Assembly: GCA_023440865.1 (NCBI GenBank)
Contig: JAEXRM010000092.1
Location: 1-21,182 of the forward strand
Source: Bacillota bacterium
GTDB lineage: Bacteria; Bacillota; Clostridia; DSM-8532
DNA length: 21,182 bases
Reading direction: 5' to 3'
Positions 1-7,186 of the stretch are shown here, one piece after another (the stretch's first letter is position 1; every line of letters starts with the position of its first letter). The notes beneath the pieces are model-generated. The model ran no database searches. It saw only the letters and a list, made by a program, of their open reading frames with translations, and was not told the origin of the DNA. The position numbers were made by a program, and so were the translations under genes.

Positions 1-84
1 ATTCTGCTCGCGAAGGGTTGCGACCTGCTGATCGAGTGCCTGTGACAAGTGCTCCGGCCAGTCACCGCTTGCTTTCGATGACAT
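1..84 (-). CDS. 5' end of an unidentified leftward gene (partial)
   Basis: Reading leftward from ATG at 84, 28 codons stay open to the window edge and begin MSSKASGDWPEHLSQALD. Purine-rich GGAGGG and GAGGG stretches lie just upstream, so initiation is plausible. The gene follows radA in the same direction. In many Bacillota radA is followed by disA (diadenylate cyclase), but the visible 28 residues show no motif that would confirm this, so I leave it unnamed. The radA-derived tandem repeats fill the space between radA and this start. The open frame could also be chance at this GC content. Confidence 0.45.
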   Translation of the reverse strand, partial: MSSKASGDWPEHLSQALDQQVATLREQN

Positions 85-255
85 GAACCCTCACTTCCCT
101 CCGCCCCCTCACATCCAGACGAGCGCCTGTTCCGCCGTGGCAATCTCACATCCAGCCGGGCGCCTGCTCCGCCGTGGCAATCTCACATCCAGTCGGGCGC
201 CTGCTCCGCCGTGGCAATCTCACTTCCAGCCGGGCGCCTGATCGCCGTGGCAATC

Positions 256-1620
<1,365 letters not shown>

Positions 1621-1660
1621 GATGCATCTCCACCTGCCAACCACATGACGGGTCGGCTTT

Positions 1661-1679
1661 CGCGGGCAAACGGCCCGCG
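1661..1679. other. Intergenic hairpin between the HD gene and radA
   Basis: A perfect 7-bp inverted repeat, CGCGGGC and GCCCGCG with a 5-nt loop, lies in the 60-bp gap between the HD-hydrolase stop and the radA start. No T-tract follows in the leftward direction, so it is unlikely to be a full intrinsic terminator. It could protect mRNA or modulate radA translation within the operon. Confidence 0.5.
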
Positions 1680-1680
1680 C

Positions 1681-2358
1681 TCAGATCGGCGAAGCCGTTT
1701 CCGGCCGCCAGGGCGCATCGAACGCCAGATCCTTCTCCAGATGTGACAGAAACTGGGTCACCAGCTGCCGTTTCTCATGCCAGAAGCGCTTGCCGCGCGG
1801 CGTGACGAGGATGTCCTCCGACAGATGCGCCGCGGATTTCCCTTCAATGTGCCGATATGCCAGTGCGAAGGACTGCTCCGGCTTCGCACCCTCCATCAGG
1901 CAATCCCAGACCACGGACATCGCGCCCTGTTCATCGAGCAGGTCTGCCTCCATCAGCAGAATGAGCTCCAGCGGCGTTTCCGGTTCCTTGAGCAGATGCT
2001 TGTCCGAATGATGGTGCACCAGACGTGCAACGCGTTCGACGAACGCCTGGTCGTAGCCGAAAGATGGCAGGAATTCCCTGCACAGGGACGCGCTGAGATG
2101 GGCATGCGGCAAGCCTGCGTTTCCGTCCGCATAGCCCACGTCATGCACCAGCGCGGCGATGCGCAGGGCCGCGTCGTCGACCTCGGTATCGGGATCGCGC
2201 AGCCGCTCCGTCCAGCGGAACACGCGGAATATGTGATCGGAGCGCTTGCGGAACGGGAAGTACCCGCACTGGGCGTATTCGCCGCCTTGTGCCTCCAGGA
2301 TGCCACGGACATGCAGAAAGACGGCCTTTTCCTTTTCGATCTGTGCCTGCGTGATCAT
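1681..2358 (-). CDS. HD-domain phosphohydrolase
   Basis: The 225-residue soluble protein has the HD-superfamily metal site: H42 (in DHIFRV), H72-D73 (in LVHDVGYAD), further histidines at 85-87 and 115-117, and D139 in MEADLLD. Members are metal-dependent phosphohydrolases or phosphodiesterases acting on nucleotides; the substrate here cannot be read from sequence. The overall pattern resembles the YedJ-like stand-alone HD proteins. The start at 2358 (MITQAQIEKEK) has GGGAGGT about 5 nt upstream; an in-frame ATG at 2418 would overlap the end of the upstream intergenic region and has no such site. It lies 82 bp after cysS and 60 bp before radA, all leftward, suggesting one transcript. A housekeeping nucleotide-related role is inference. 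Confidence 0.88.
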   Translation of the reverse strand: MITQAQIEKEKAVFLHVRGILEAQGGEYAQCGYFPFRKRSDHIFRVFRWTERLRDPDTEVDDAALRIAALVHDVGYADGNAGLPHAHLSASLCREFLPSFGYDQAFVERVARLVHHHSDKHLLKEPETPLELILLMEADLLDEQGAMSVVWDCLMEGAKPEQSFALAYRHIEGKSAAHLSEDILVTPRGKRFWHEKRQLVTQFLSHLEKDLAFDAPWRPETASPI

Positions 2359-2440
2359 GCGCCACCTCCCCAACAAAGGTCTTGCGCCAGAGGCGGACGG
2401 CATGCGGTCAGCCTGCACCGCGCCGTATCACATCCACGAT

Positions 2441-3874
2441 TCATGGCGCCTTGCGCGACCACTGCACACCTTGCGGCGTATCCTTGAGTTCGATGCCCAT
2501 TTCCTTGAGCTGGTCTCGGATGCGGTCGGACTCGGCCCAGTTTTTCTGCTTGCGGGCGATTTGCCGCTGCTCGATGAGCGCTTCGACTTCTGCCGCCAGC
2601 GCGTCCTGCTCGCGGCCCAGCAGCCCGAGCAGACCGGCGAGCTCGCACAGCAGGGCCAGCCCGTCCGCCAAGTCCCGGAGGCCGGTATCCACATCCTGTC
2701 CACGGGTGTATTCCGCCGCCGCGGTATTGAGGGCGCGCACGAGATCGAACAGCGCGGCAATGGCATCCGCCGTATTGACATCATCCTCCATGGCCGTGAT
2801 GAACCGGTCTCGGTATTCCGCGAACACGCCTCCTTGCGCATGGGTTTCCGGCGTTCCCGCATCCGCCCCGGTGCCCGGCTGCGCCTTGCCAAGCAGGAAC
2901 CGCAGGTTGTCGCGGCATTCGTACAGCCGGTCGAGGCCGTTCCGCGCCGCCTCAAGCAGATCGTCCGAGAAGTTGATGGGACTGCGGTAGTGCGCCGACA
3001 GCATGAAGAAACGGACGACCTCGTAGTCGAACTTCGCGACGATGTCGCGCACGGTGAAGAAGTTGCCCAACGATTTGGACATCTTCTCGTTGTTGACATT
3101 GATGAAGCCGTTGTGCAGCCAGTAACGGGCGAACGGCTTGCCGGAGGCCGCCTCCGATTGGGCGATCTCGTTCTCGTGGTGCGGGAAGATGAGGTCGAGA
3201 CCGCCGGAATGGATGTCGATGGTTTCGCCCAGGTGGCGCGATGCCATGGCGGAGCACTCGATGTGCCAGCCCGGACGCCCCATGCCCCAGGGACTCTCCC
3301 AGGCGGGTTCCCCGGGCTTGCGCGCCTTCCACAGCGCAAAGTCCATCGCGTCCTTCTTGCGCTCGTCGACGCCGATGCGCGCACCGGCCTCGAGCTCCTC
3401 GAGGTTGTAGTGCGACAGCTTGCCGTACCCCTCGAAGGAGCGGGCGTCAAAGTAGACATCGCCGTCGATTTCGTAGGCGTGCCCCTTCTCCACGAGCTTC
3501 CCGATCAACTCGATGATTTCGGGCATGCTCTCCGTCGCGCGGGGATGCACGTCGGCCGCCTCGATGCCCAGCCCCCTGGCATCGGTCCAGTATTCGGCGA
3601 TGTAGCGGTCCGCAAAGTCGCGCAGCGACATGCCGGCCTCGTTCGACATCTTGATCATGCGGTCGTCGATGTCGGTGAAGTTCTGCACGAAGGTCACGTC
3701 ATAGCCCCGGTACCGAAGATACCGGCGCAATGTGTCGAACACGATGAAAGGACGGGCATTCCCGATGTGGAAATAATTGTATACCGTTGGACCGCAGGAA
3801 TACATCCTGACCTTGCCCGGCTCCAGTGGTATGAACTCTTCCTTGCCACGGGTGAGGGTGTTGAACAGCTTCAT
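2441..3874 (-). CDS. cysS: Cysteinyl-tRNA synthetase
   Basis: This class I aminoacyl-tRNA synthetase attaches cysteine to tRNA-Cys in the cytoplasm. The 477-residue product has the HIGH-type motif as HIGN (36-39), KMSKS at 264-268, and the zinc ligands that select cysteine: C27 (in YSCGPT), C207, H232 and E236 (in PHHENE). Length is normal for the family and the C-terminal anticodon-binding region is present. The start at 3874 (MKLFNTLTRG) is preceded by GGAGGA at 8-nt spacing; the longer frame to 3916 lacks support. cysE lies 45 bp upstream on the same strand, a common pairing in Bacillota that couples cysteine synthesis to its use. No T-box leader is visible before either gene. Confidence 0.98.
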   Translation of the reverse strand: MKLFNTLTRGKEEFIPLEPGKVRMYSCGPTVYNYFHIGNARPFIVFDTLRRYLRYRGYDVTFVQNFTDIDDRMIKMSNEAGMSLRDFADRYIAEYWTDARGLGIEAADVHPRATESMPEIIELIGKLVEKGHAYEIDGDVYFDARSFEGYGKLSHYNLEELEAGARIGVDERKKDAMDFALWKARKPGEPAWESPWGMGRPGWHIECSAMASRHLGETIDIHSGGLDLIFPHHENEIAQSEAASGKPFARYWLHNGFINVNNEKMSKSLGNFFTVRDIVAKFDYEVVRFFMLSAHYRSPINFSDDLLEAARNGLDRLYECRDNLRFLLGKAQPGTGADAGTPETHAQGGVFAEYRDRFITAMEDDVNTADAIAALFDLVRALNTAAAEYTRGQDVDTGLRDLADGLALLCELAGLLGLLGREQDALAAEVEALIEQRQIARKQKNWAESDRIRDQLKEMGIELKDTPQGVQWSRKAP

Positions 3875-3919
3875 GATGATATTCCTCCAGCTGCCGCCCA
3901 ATGCGGGGCAGCCCACATG

Positions 3920-4795
3920 TCACGCGTGTTTCTCGTCGTTCGGATCGGAGCGATCGGTCTGCAGGCGTCGACATCGCTCCGCCCAATCGTCCGTCGTGCG
4001 GGGCGCATCGGAAGCTTGCATGCACGCCGTACCAGGAAAGGCACTGCCTGCCGGCTGCGCGTCACAATCCGCATCGCGGCAGCATGCGTCCAGTTCCGCG
4101 TCGGACTTTCCCCGTGGACAGCGGCGTGCCTCGGCACGCGCCTTGATCCCGCTGACGACATCCTCGCAGTCGAGCAGCTCCGCCTTGAGCCGCTCCATTT
4201 CGCCGCGCATGCGGCAGAACTCCTGTGAAACCGGGTCGGCCATGTGGATCTGGTCGAGTTCAAACGAGGAACGCAGCTTCCTGTCTCCCTTGCGCACCGC
4301 TCGTGCGGGTACGCCGACGACCGTCGTGTCTTCCTCGACTTCGCTGAGCACGACCGCATTGGCTGCGATCTTGGCGTTGTCTCCCACCGTGAAGGGCCCG
4401 AGAATCTTGGCTCCCGCACCGATGAGCACGTTGTTGCCAATGGTCGGATGGCGTTTGCCGGTGTCCTTGCCGGTACCGCCAAGCGTCACGCCCTGGTAGA
4501 TGGTGCAGTCGTCCCCGATTTCGGCAGTCTCGCCGATGACAACGCCCATGCCGTGATCGATGAACAAGCCCTTGCCGATGGTGGCGCCGGGATGGATCTC
4601 GATGCCGGTCTTGTGCCGGGCATGCTGGGAGATCGCGCGCGCCAGGAGCGGATGACCATGCCGGTGCAGCCAGTTGGCCAGCCGATACATGCGTACGGCC
4701 TTGAAACCCGCGTACTGGAAGACGACCTGCCAGGGGCTGATCGCCGCCGGATCGCGTTCGGCAATGGATTTTGCATCTTCAAACCATCGAGGCAT
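3920..4795 (-). CDS. cysE: Serine O-acetyltransferase with Cys-rich C-terminal extension
   Basis: CysE makes O-acetylserine from serine and acetyl-CoA, the first committed step of cysteine synthesis. Residues 1-50 form the helical N-terminal part, and 65-165 are the left-handed beta-helix of hexapeptide repeats with the active-site region around H81 (LFIDHGMGVVIGET) and the acetyl-CoA loop GGTGKDTGKRHPTIG. A coil-like segment follows to about 220, where the short Bacillota enzymes normally stop. This protein continues to 291 residues with a hydrophilic tail holding six cysteines (226, 238, 239, 244, 258, 275). The start at 4795 gives the expected N-terminus (MPRWFEDAKS), and a promoter lies about 90 bp upstream. 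The tail's role is unknown; read-through after loss of an ancestral stop is possible. It is first gene of the leftward cluster. Confidence 0.95.
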   Translation of the reverse strand: MPRWFEDAKSIAERDPAAISPWQVVFQYAGFKAVRMYRLANWLHRHGHPLLARAISQHARHKTGIEIHPGATIGKGLFIDHGMGVVIGETAEIGDDCTIYQGVTLGGTGKDTGKRHPTIGNNVLIGAGAKILGPFTVGDNAKIAANAVVLSEVEEDTTVVGVPARAVRKGDRKLRSSFELDQIHMADPVSQEFCRMRGEMERLKAELLDCEDVVSGIKARAEARRCPRGKSDAELDACCRDADCDAQPAGSAFPGTACMQASDAPRTTDDWAERCRRLQTDRSDPNDEKHA

Positions 4796-4884
4796 CCGCT
4801 CACCGTCCTTCCCGGCCCCCGACCCGTCGAGAACACGACAGGATCGGCATGCGCACATTATCCGCAACGCCGGGGTTGACTCCC

Positions 4885-4913
4885 ATTATAGTGGATCGCA
4901 TGCATGCCGACAA
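4885..4913 (-). promoter_or_regulatory. cysE promoter (leftward)
   Basis: On the minus strand TTGTCG (4908-4913) and a perfect TATAAT (4885-4890) are separated by 17 bp. Predicted transcription start is near 4878, giving a leader of roughly 80 nt before the cysE ATG at 4795. TCGGCATGC overlaps the downstream end of the -35 box and recurs at the opposing dagK promoter. Confidence 0.75.
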
Positions 4914-4946
4914 GTTGCGGAGGCGGCACGACGCGCAGATTGCCCG

Positions 4947-4975
4947 TTTTCATCGGCATGCGGGCAGGTTATAAT
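4947..4975 (+). promoter_or_regulatory. dagK-type gene promoter (rightward)
   Basis: TTTTCA (4947-4952), a 17-bp spacer and a perfect TATAAT (4970-4975) point rightward, with a predicted start near 4982. This lies downstream of the in-frame ATG at 4904, so it supports the shorter protein starting at 5060. TCGGCATGC begins immediately after the -35 box, at 4953. Confidence 0.7.
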
Positions 4976-5059
4976 GAATCTTGGTTTGGTTCCGGGCTGG
5001 CAGTCCCTCACGGGCGCGTTCCGCTCTGTCCGGCGCAATTGGAAACCGGGGGGCAATCC

Positions 5060-5944
5060 ATGGAACACCTGTTCATTGTCAATCCCGCCGCCGGCAAGGG
5101 GCATGCGCTCGCCATGGCCGAACACATCCGGCAACGCTTTGAGAACACATCCCTCTCCTGGCGCATCGTCAAGACCTGGGGCCCCGGACATGCCACCATC
5201 CTGGCGCGCGAAGCCGTTGCGGCCCAGCCAGACATCCATGTCTACTCGGTGGGCGGAGACGGCACGCTCAACGAGATCGTCAACGGCATCGCAGGAACCG
5301 ACGCCTCGCTCGGCATTCTGCCCTGCGGCACAGGCAACGACGCCATCCGCTCGATCACCGACGTGCACGACCCTGTCCTATTGCTTGAGGGACTCGTCGA
5401 CGCCCGCGTCGAGAAGACCGATCTGGGCATGCTCAACGGCAAGTGGTTCCTGAACATCGCTTCCGCCGGCTTCGATGCCGAGGTGGTCGCCAAGACGCAA
5501 CACTACAAGAAGCTTCCGCTGGTTCCCGGTTCCCTCGCCTATGTGATGGGTGTGCTTGATGCCCTCATCCAGCGAAATGCGCACGAAGTCACCCTGACGG
5601 TTGATGGCGGCGAGCCGGAGACGCACCATATCCTGCTCGCGGCGTTCGCCAACGGCCGTTACTACGGCGGCGGCATGATGCCCGCACCTGCGGCGAAAAT
5701 GACCGATGGTGCGCTGGACCTGTTCATGGCAGATGTGATGGGGCGGGGACGCATCCTCAAGTTCTTTCCCCTGTTCATGAAGGGCAAGCATACGTCGATG
5801 AGGGAGGTTTCCTTCCGCACGTTCCACACCCTCCGGATGGAAAGCGACCACGATCTGCCGGTCAATGTCGACGGCGAGCTGTCGGCTGCGCGCAGCATCG
5901 AGGTGTCCGTGCATCCCGGCATCCTGCGACTGAAGCATCCGTGA
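5060..5944 (+). CDS. Diacylglycerol/lipid kinase family protein (DagK/YegS type)
   Basis: The 294-residue product has the diacylglycerol-kinase catalytic fold: MEHLFIVNPAAGKG at the N-terminus, the nucleotide-binding GGDGT motif at 65-69 followed by NEIVNGI, then LPCGTGND near 88-95, and the typical C-terminal VNVDGE segment. Members phosphorylate diacylglycerol, sphingosine or related lipids at the membrane surface; in Bacillota DgkB recycles diacylglycerol from lipoteichoic acid synthesis, but substrate cannot be assigned here. The start at 5060 has GGGGGG 6 nt upstream and a promoter about 85 bp upstream; the extension to 4904 would include the promoter. It is a single-gene transcript, divergent from cysE and convergent with the cysQ-like gene. 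Confidence 0.93.
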   Translation: MEHLFIVNPAAGKGHALAMAEHIRQRFENTSLSWRIVKTWGPGHATILAREAVAAQPDIHVYSVGGDGTLNEIVNGIAGTDASLGILPCGTGNDAIRSITDVHDPVLLLEGLVDARVEKTDLGMLNGKWFLNIASAGFDAEVVAKTQHYKKLPLVPGSLAYVMGVLDALIQRNAHEVTLTVDGGEPETHHILLAAFANGRYYGGGMMPAPAAKMTDGALDLFMADVMGRGRILKFFPLFMKGKHTSMREVSFRTFHTLRMESDHDLPVNVDGELSAARSIEVSVHPGILRLKHP

Positions 5945-5974
5945 GTGGGGATATCTCCGTCAGGCTGCTCGGAC

Positions 5975-6060
5975 GCCTGCCCGTCCGTCATGCATGCGTC
6001 TGCCCAGTCCGCCATGCATGCGTCTGCCCTGACCGCCATGCACGCGCCTGCCCGTCACCC
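5975..6060. repeat. 24-bp tandem array between convergent genes
   Basis: Three units (5975-5997, 23 bp; 5998-6021, 24 bp; 6022-6045, 24 bp) and a partial fourth (6046-6060) share the pattern GYCTGCCC..GYCATGCAYGC. The partial unit runs over the stop codon of the cysQ-like gene. Two units contain ATGCATGC palindromes. The array fills most of the 110 bp between the stops of the dagK-type gene and cysQ, and I see no conventional intrinsic terminator there. Confidence 0.88.
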
Positions 6061-6843
6061 GACGAGCCGGTTTTCCATGCGGTTGAGGATGAAGAAGCCC
6101 TTCGGATTGTCCGGAACCGCCTTGTTGTATTCCATGGGCGTTCCGTCCATCTGCCGCATCACGCCGCCCGCTTCCTCCACGATGCATTGCATCGCGGCCG
6201 TGTCCCACTCCATGGTCCGGCCGAACCGGTAGTAGGCGTCCGCTTCCCCGCAGGCGATCATGCATCCCTTGAGGGCTGAACCGGCACGGACGACATGCCC
6301 GACCTTCGGGTGAGACGCAATCCGCTCAAGTTCCAGCGTCACATGGGACCGGCTCACGGCAAGGATGAGTCCGTCCGTCCGCTCGGACACCTGCATGGGC
6401 TGCAAGGCGCCGGCCGCGTCGGACATCCACGCCCCCTGCCCCCGCGCCGCATGAAACACGCGGCCGGAGACCGGCATCCGCACGACCCCGACAACCGGAC
6501 GGCCCTCCTCGAGCAGCGCGATGTTGACCGAGAATTCCCCGTTCCGGGCGAGGTATTCCTTCGTGCCATCGAGCGGATCGACCAGGAACAGCCAACGGGC
6601 ATCCTGCCGTGCCGCCGTGTCGGGCGACTCCTCCGCCAGGATGGGGATCCCCGGGAATGCACGCTTCAGGCCATCAACGATCACACGGTTGGCTTCGAGG
6701 TCCGCGGGTGTGACGGGACTGCCGTCCGCCTTGTTGCGCGCACCCTCCGCATCCGCATCGCCATAATGCGCAAGAATCGCTTCCGACGCCTTTTCCGCCA
6801 ATTCGACCAGCAGTGAGGCCACCTCTTCCAGACTCTGTTTCAC
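6055..6843 (-). CDS. cysQ: 3'(2'),5'-bisphosphate nucleotidase, CysQ type
   Basis: CysQ-type enzymes dephosphorylate 3'-phosphoadenosine 5'-phosphate to AMP, using two or three Mg ions. The product has the inositol-monophosphatase superfamily sites in order: EE at 71-72, DPLDGT at 89-94, and WDTAA at 213-217; the variant DPLDGTKEY is typical of CysQ rather than of inositol phosphatases. I choose a GTG start at 6843 (VKQSLEEVAS), giving 262 residues, the usual length. AGGCGG precedes it at good spacing, and the promoter at 6901-6928 would start transcription near 6894, downstream of the alternative ATG at 6912. Its stop lies in the 24-bp array. Linkage to cysE and cysS is only by proximity; it is separately transcribed. 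Confidence 0.92.
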   Translation of the reverse strand: MKQSLEEVASLLVELAEKASEAILAHYGDADAEGARNKADGSPVTPADLEANRVIVDGLKRAFPGIPILAEESPDTAARQDARWLFLVDPLDGTKEYLARNGEFSVNIALLEEGRPVVGVVRMPVSGRVFHAARGQGAWMSDAAGALQPMQVSERTDGLILAVSRSHVTLELERIASHPKVGHVVRAGSALKGCMIACGEADAYYRFGRTMEWDTAAMQCIVEEAGGVMRQMDGTPMEYNKAVPDNPKGFFILNRMENRLVG

Positions 6844-6882
6844 AGCAACCGCCTTTCCGCCGTATGGATACGCATACCGGTA

Positions 6883-6913
6883 TGTACCCCATACAAACCG
6901 ATTGTACCCCATA
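6883..6913. repeat. Paired 11-bp direct repeats over the cysQ promoter
   Basis: TGTACCCCATA occurs identically at 6883-6893 and 6903-6913, offset by 20 bp, close to two helical turns. The second copy covers most of the -10 box and runs into the spacer; the first covers the predicted transcription start. The arrangement resembles a tandem operator. Confidence 0.6.
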
Positions 6914-6928
6914 TGCGCGAGGCGGCAA
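6901..6928 (-). promoter_or_regulatory. cysQ promoter (leftward)
   Basis: On the minus strand TTGCCG (6923-6928), a 16-bp spacer and TACAAT (6901-6906) form a plausible sigma-70-type promoter, with a start near 6894 and a leader of about 50 nt before the GTG at 6843. Confidence 0.6.
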
Positions 6929-7030
6929 TCCGAACATCGCGCTACACATGACCCACCGTGCGAGCCTTGCCATGGATCAACCAGGATGCAGCCATCAACG
7001 ATGCACCGATCATCTGCCCTATATAGGAAA

Positions 7031-7063
7031 CAACTCCGCAATCCCTTACGGGACGCGGAGTTG
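7031..7063 (-). terminator. tRNA-Arg terminator hairpin
   Basis: A perfect 9-bp inverted repeat (CAACTCCGC, 7031-7039; GCGGAGTTG, 7055-7063) encloses a second 4-bp stem, TCCC and GGGA (7042-7045, 7050-7053). It starts 3 bp past the tRNA 3' end. Leftward it is followed by TTTCC, a short T-tract. A 10-bp palindrome CCTATATAGG lies just beyond at 7018-7027. Confidence 0.65.
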
Positions 7064-7066
7064 GCA

Positions 7067-7143
7067 TGGCACGCCCAACACGATTCGAACGTGCGACCTG
7101 CGGTTTAGGAAACCGACGCTCTATCCTGCTGAGCTATGGGCGC
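7067..7143 (-). tRNA. tRNA-Arg (anticodon CCT)
   Basis: The 77-nt gene folds as a full cloverleaf: acceptor GCGCCCA with TGGGCGT, D stem GCTC/GAGC, T arm GCACG-TTCGAAT-CGTGT, and an encoded CCA end. The anticodon loop TTCCTAA gives CCT, reading AGG arginine codons. The outermost anticodon-stem pair (27-43) is a T-C mismatch; the other four pairs are sound. It has its own promoter and terminator and is transcribed leftward after the GH35 gene. Confidence 0.96.
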
Positions 7144-7157
7144 ATAGTGCATTTCAC

Positions 7158-7186
7158 ATTATAACGGGGCGGCCGCAAAAAGTCAA
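7158..7186 (-). promoter_or_regulatory. tRNA-Arg promoter
   Basis: On the minus strand TTGACT (7181-7186), a 17-bp spacer and perfect TATAAT (7158-7163) give a near-consensus promoter with a start near 7151, eight bases before the mature tRNA. The -35 box overlaps the stop codon of the GH35 gene (7183-7185). Confidence 0.85.

Noticed and set aside
2246..4228. 660-residue rightward open frame opposite cysS and cysE
   Set aside because: It is the antisense of strongly supported genes; in high-GC DNA such shadows are common. No ribosome site or family resemblance.
3875..4978. T-box riboswitch controlling cysE-cysS
   Set aside because: The cysE leader is only about 80 nt and the cysS gap 45 bp; no T-box bulge sequence or terminator/antiterminator pair is present.
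7067..7143. tRNA as an integration site for a mobile element
   Set aside because: No integrase, direct repeat of the tRNA 3' end, or foreign gene block is visible on either side.
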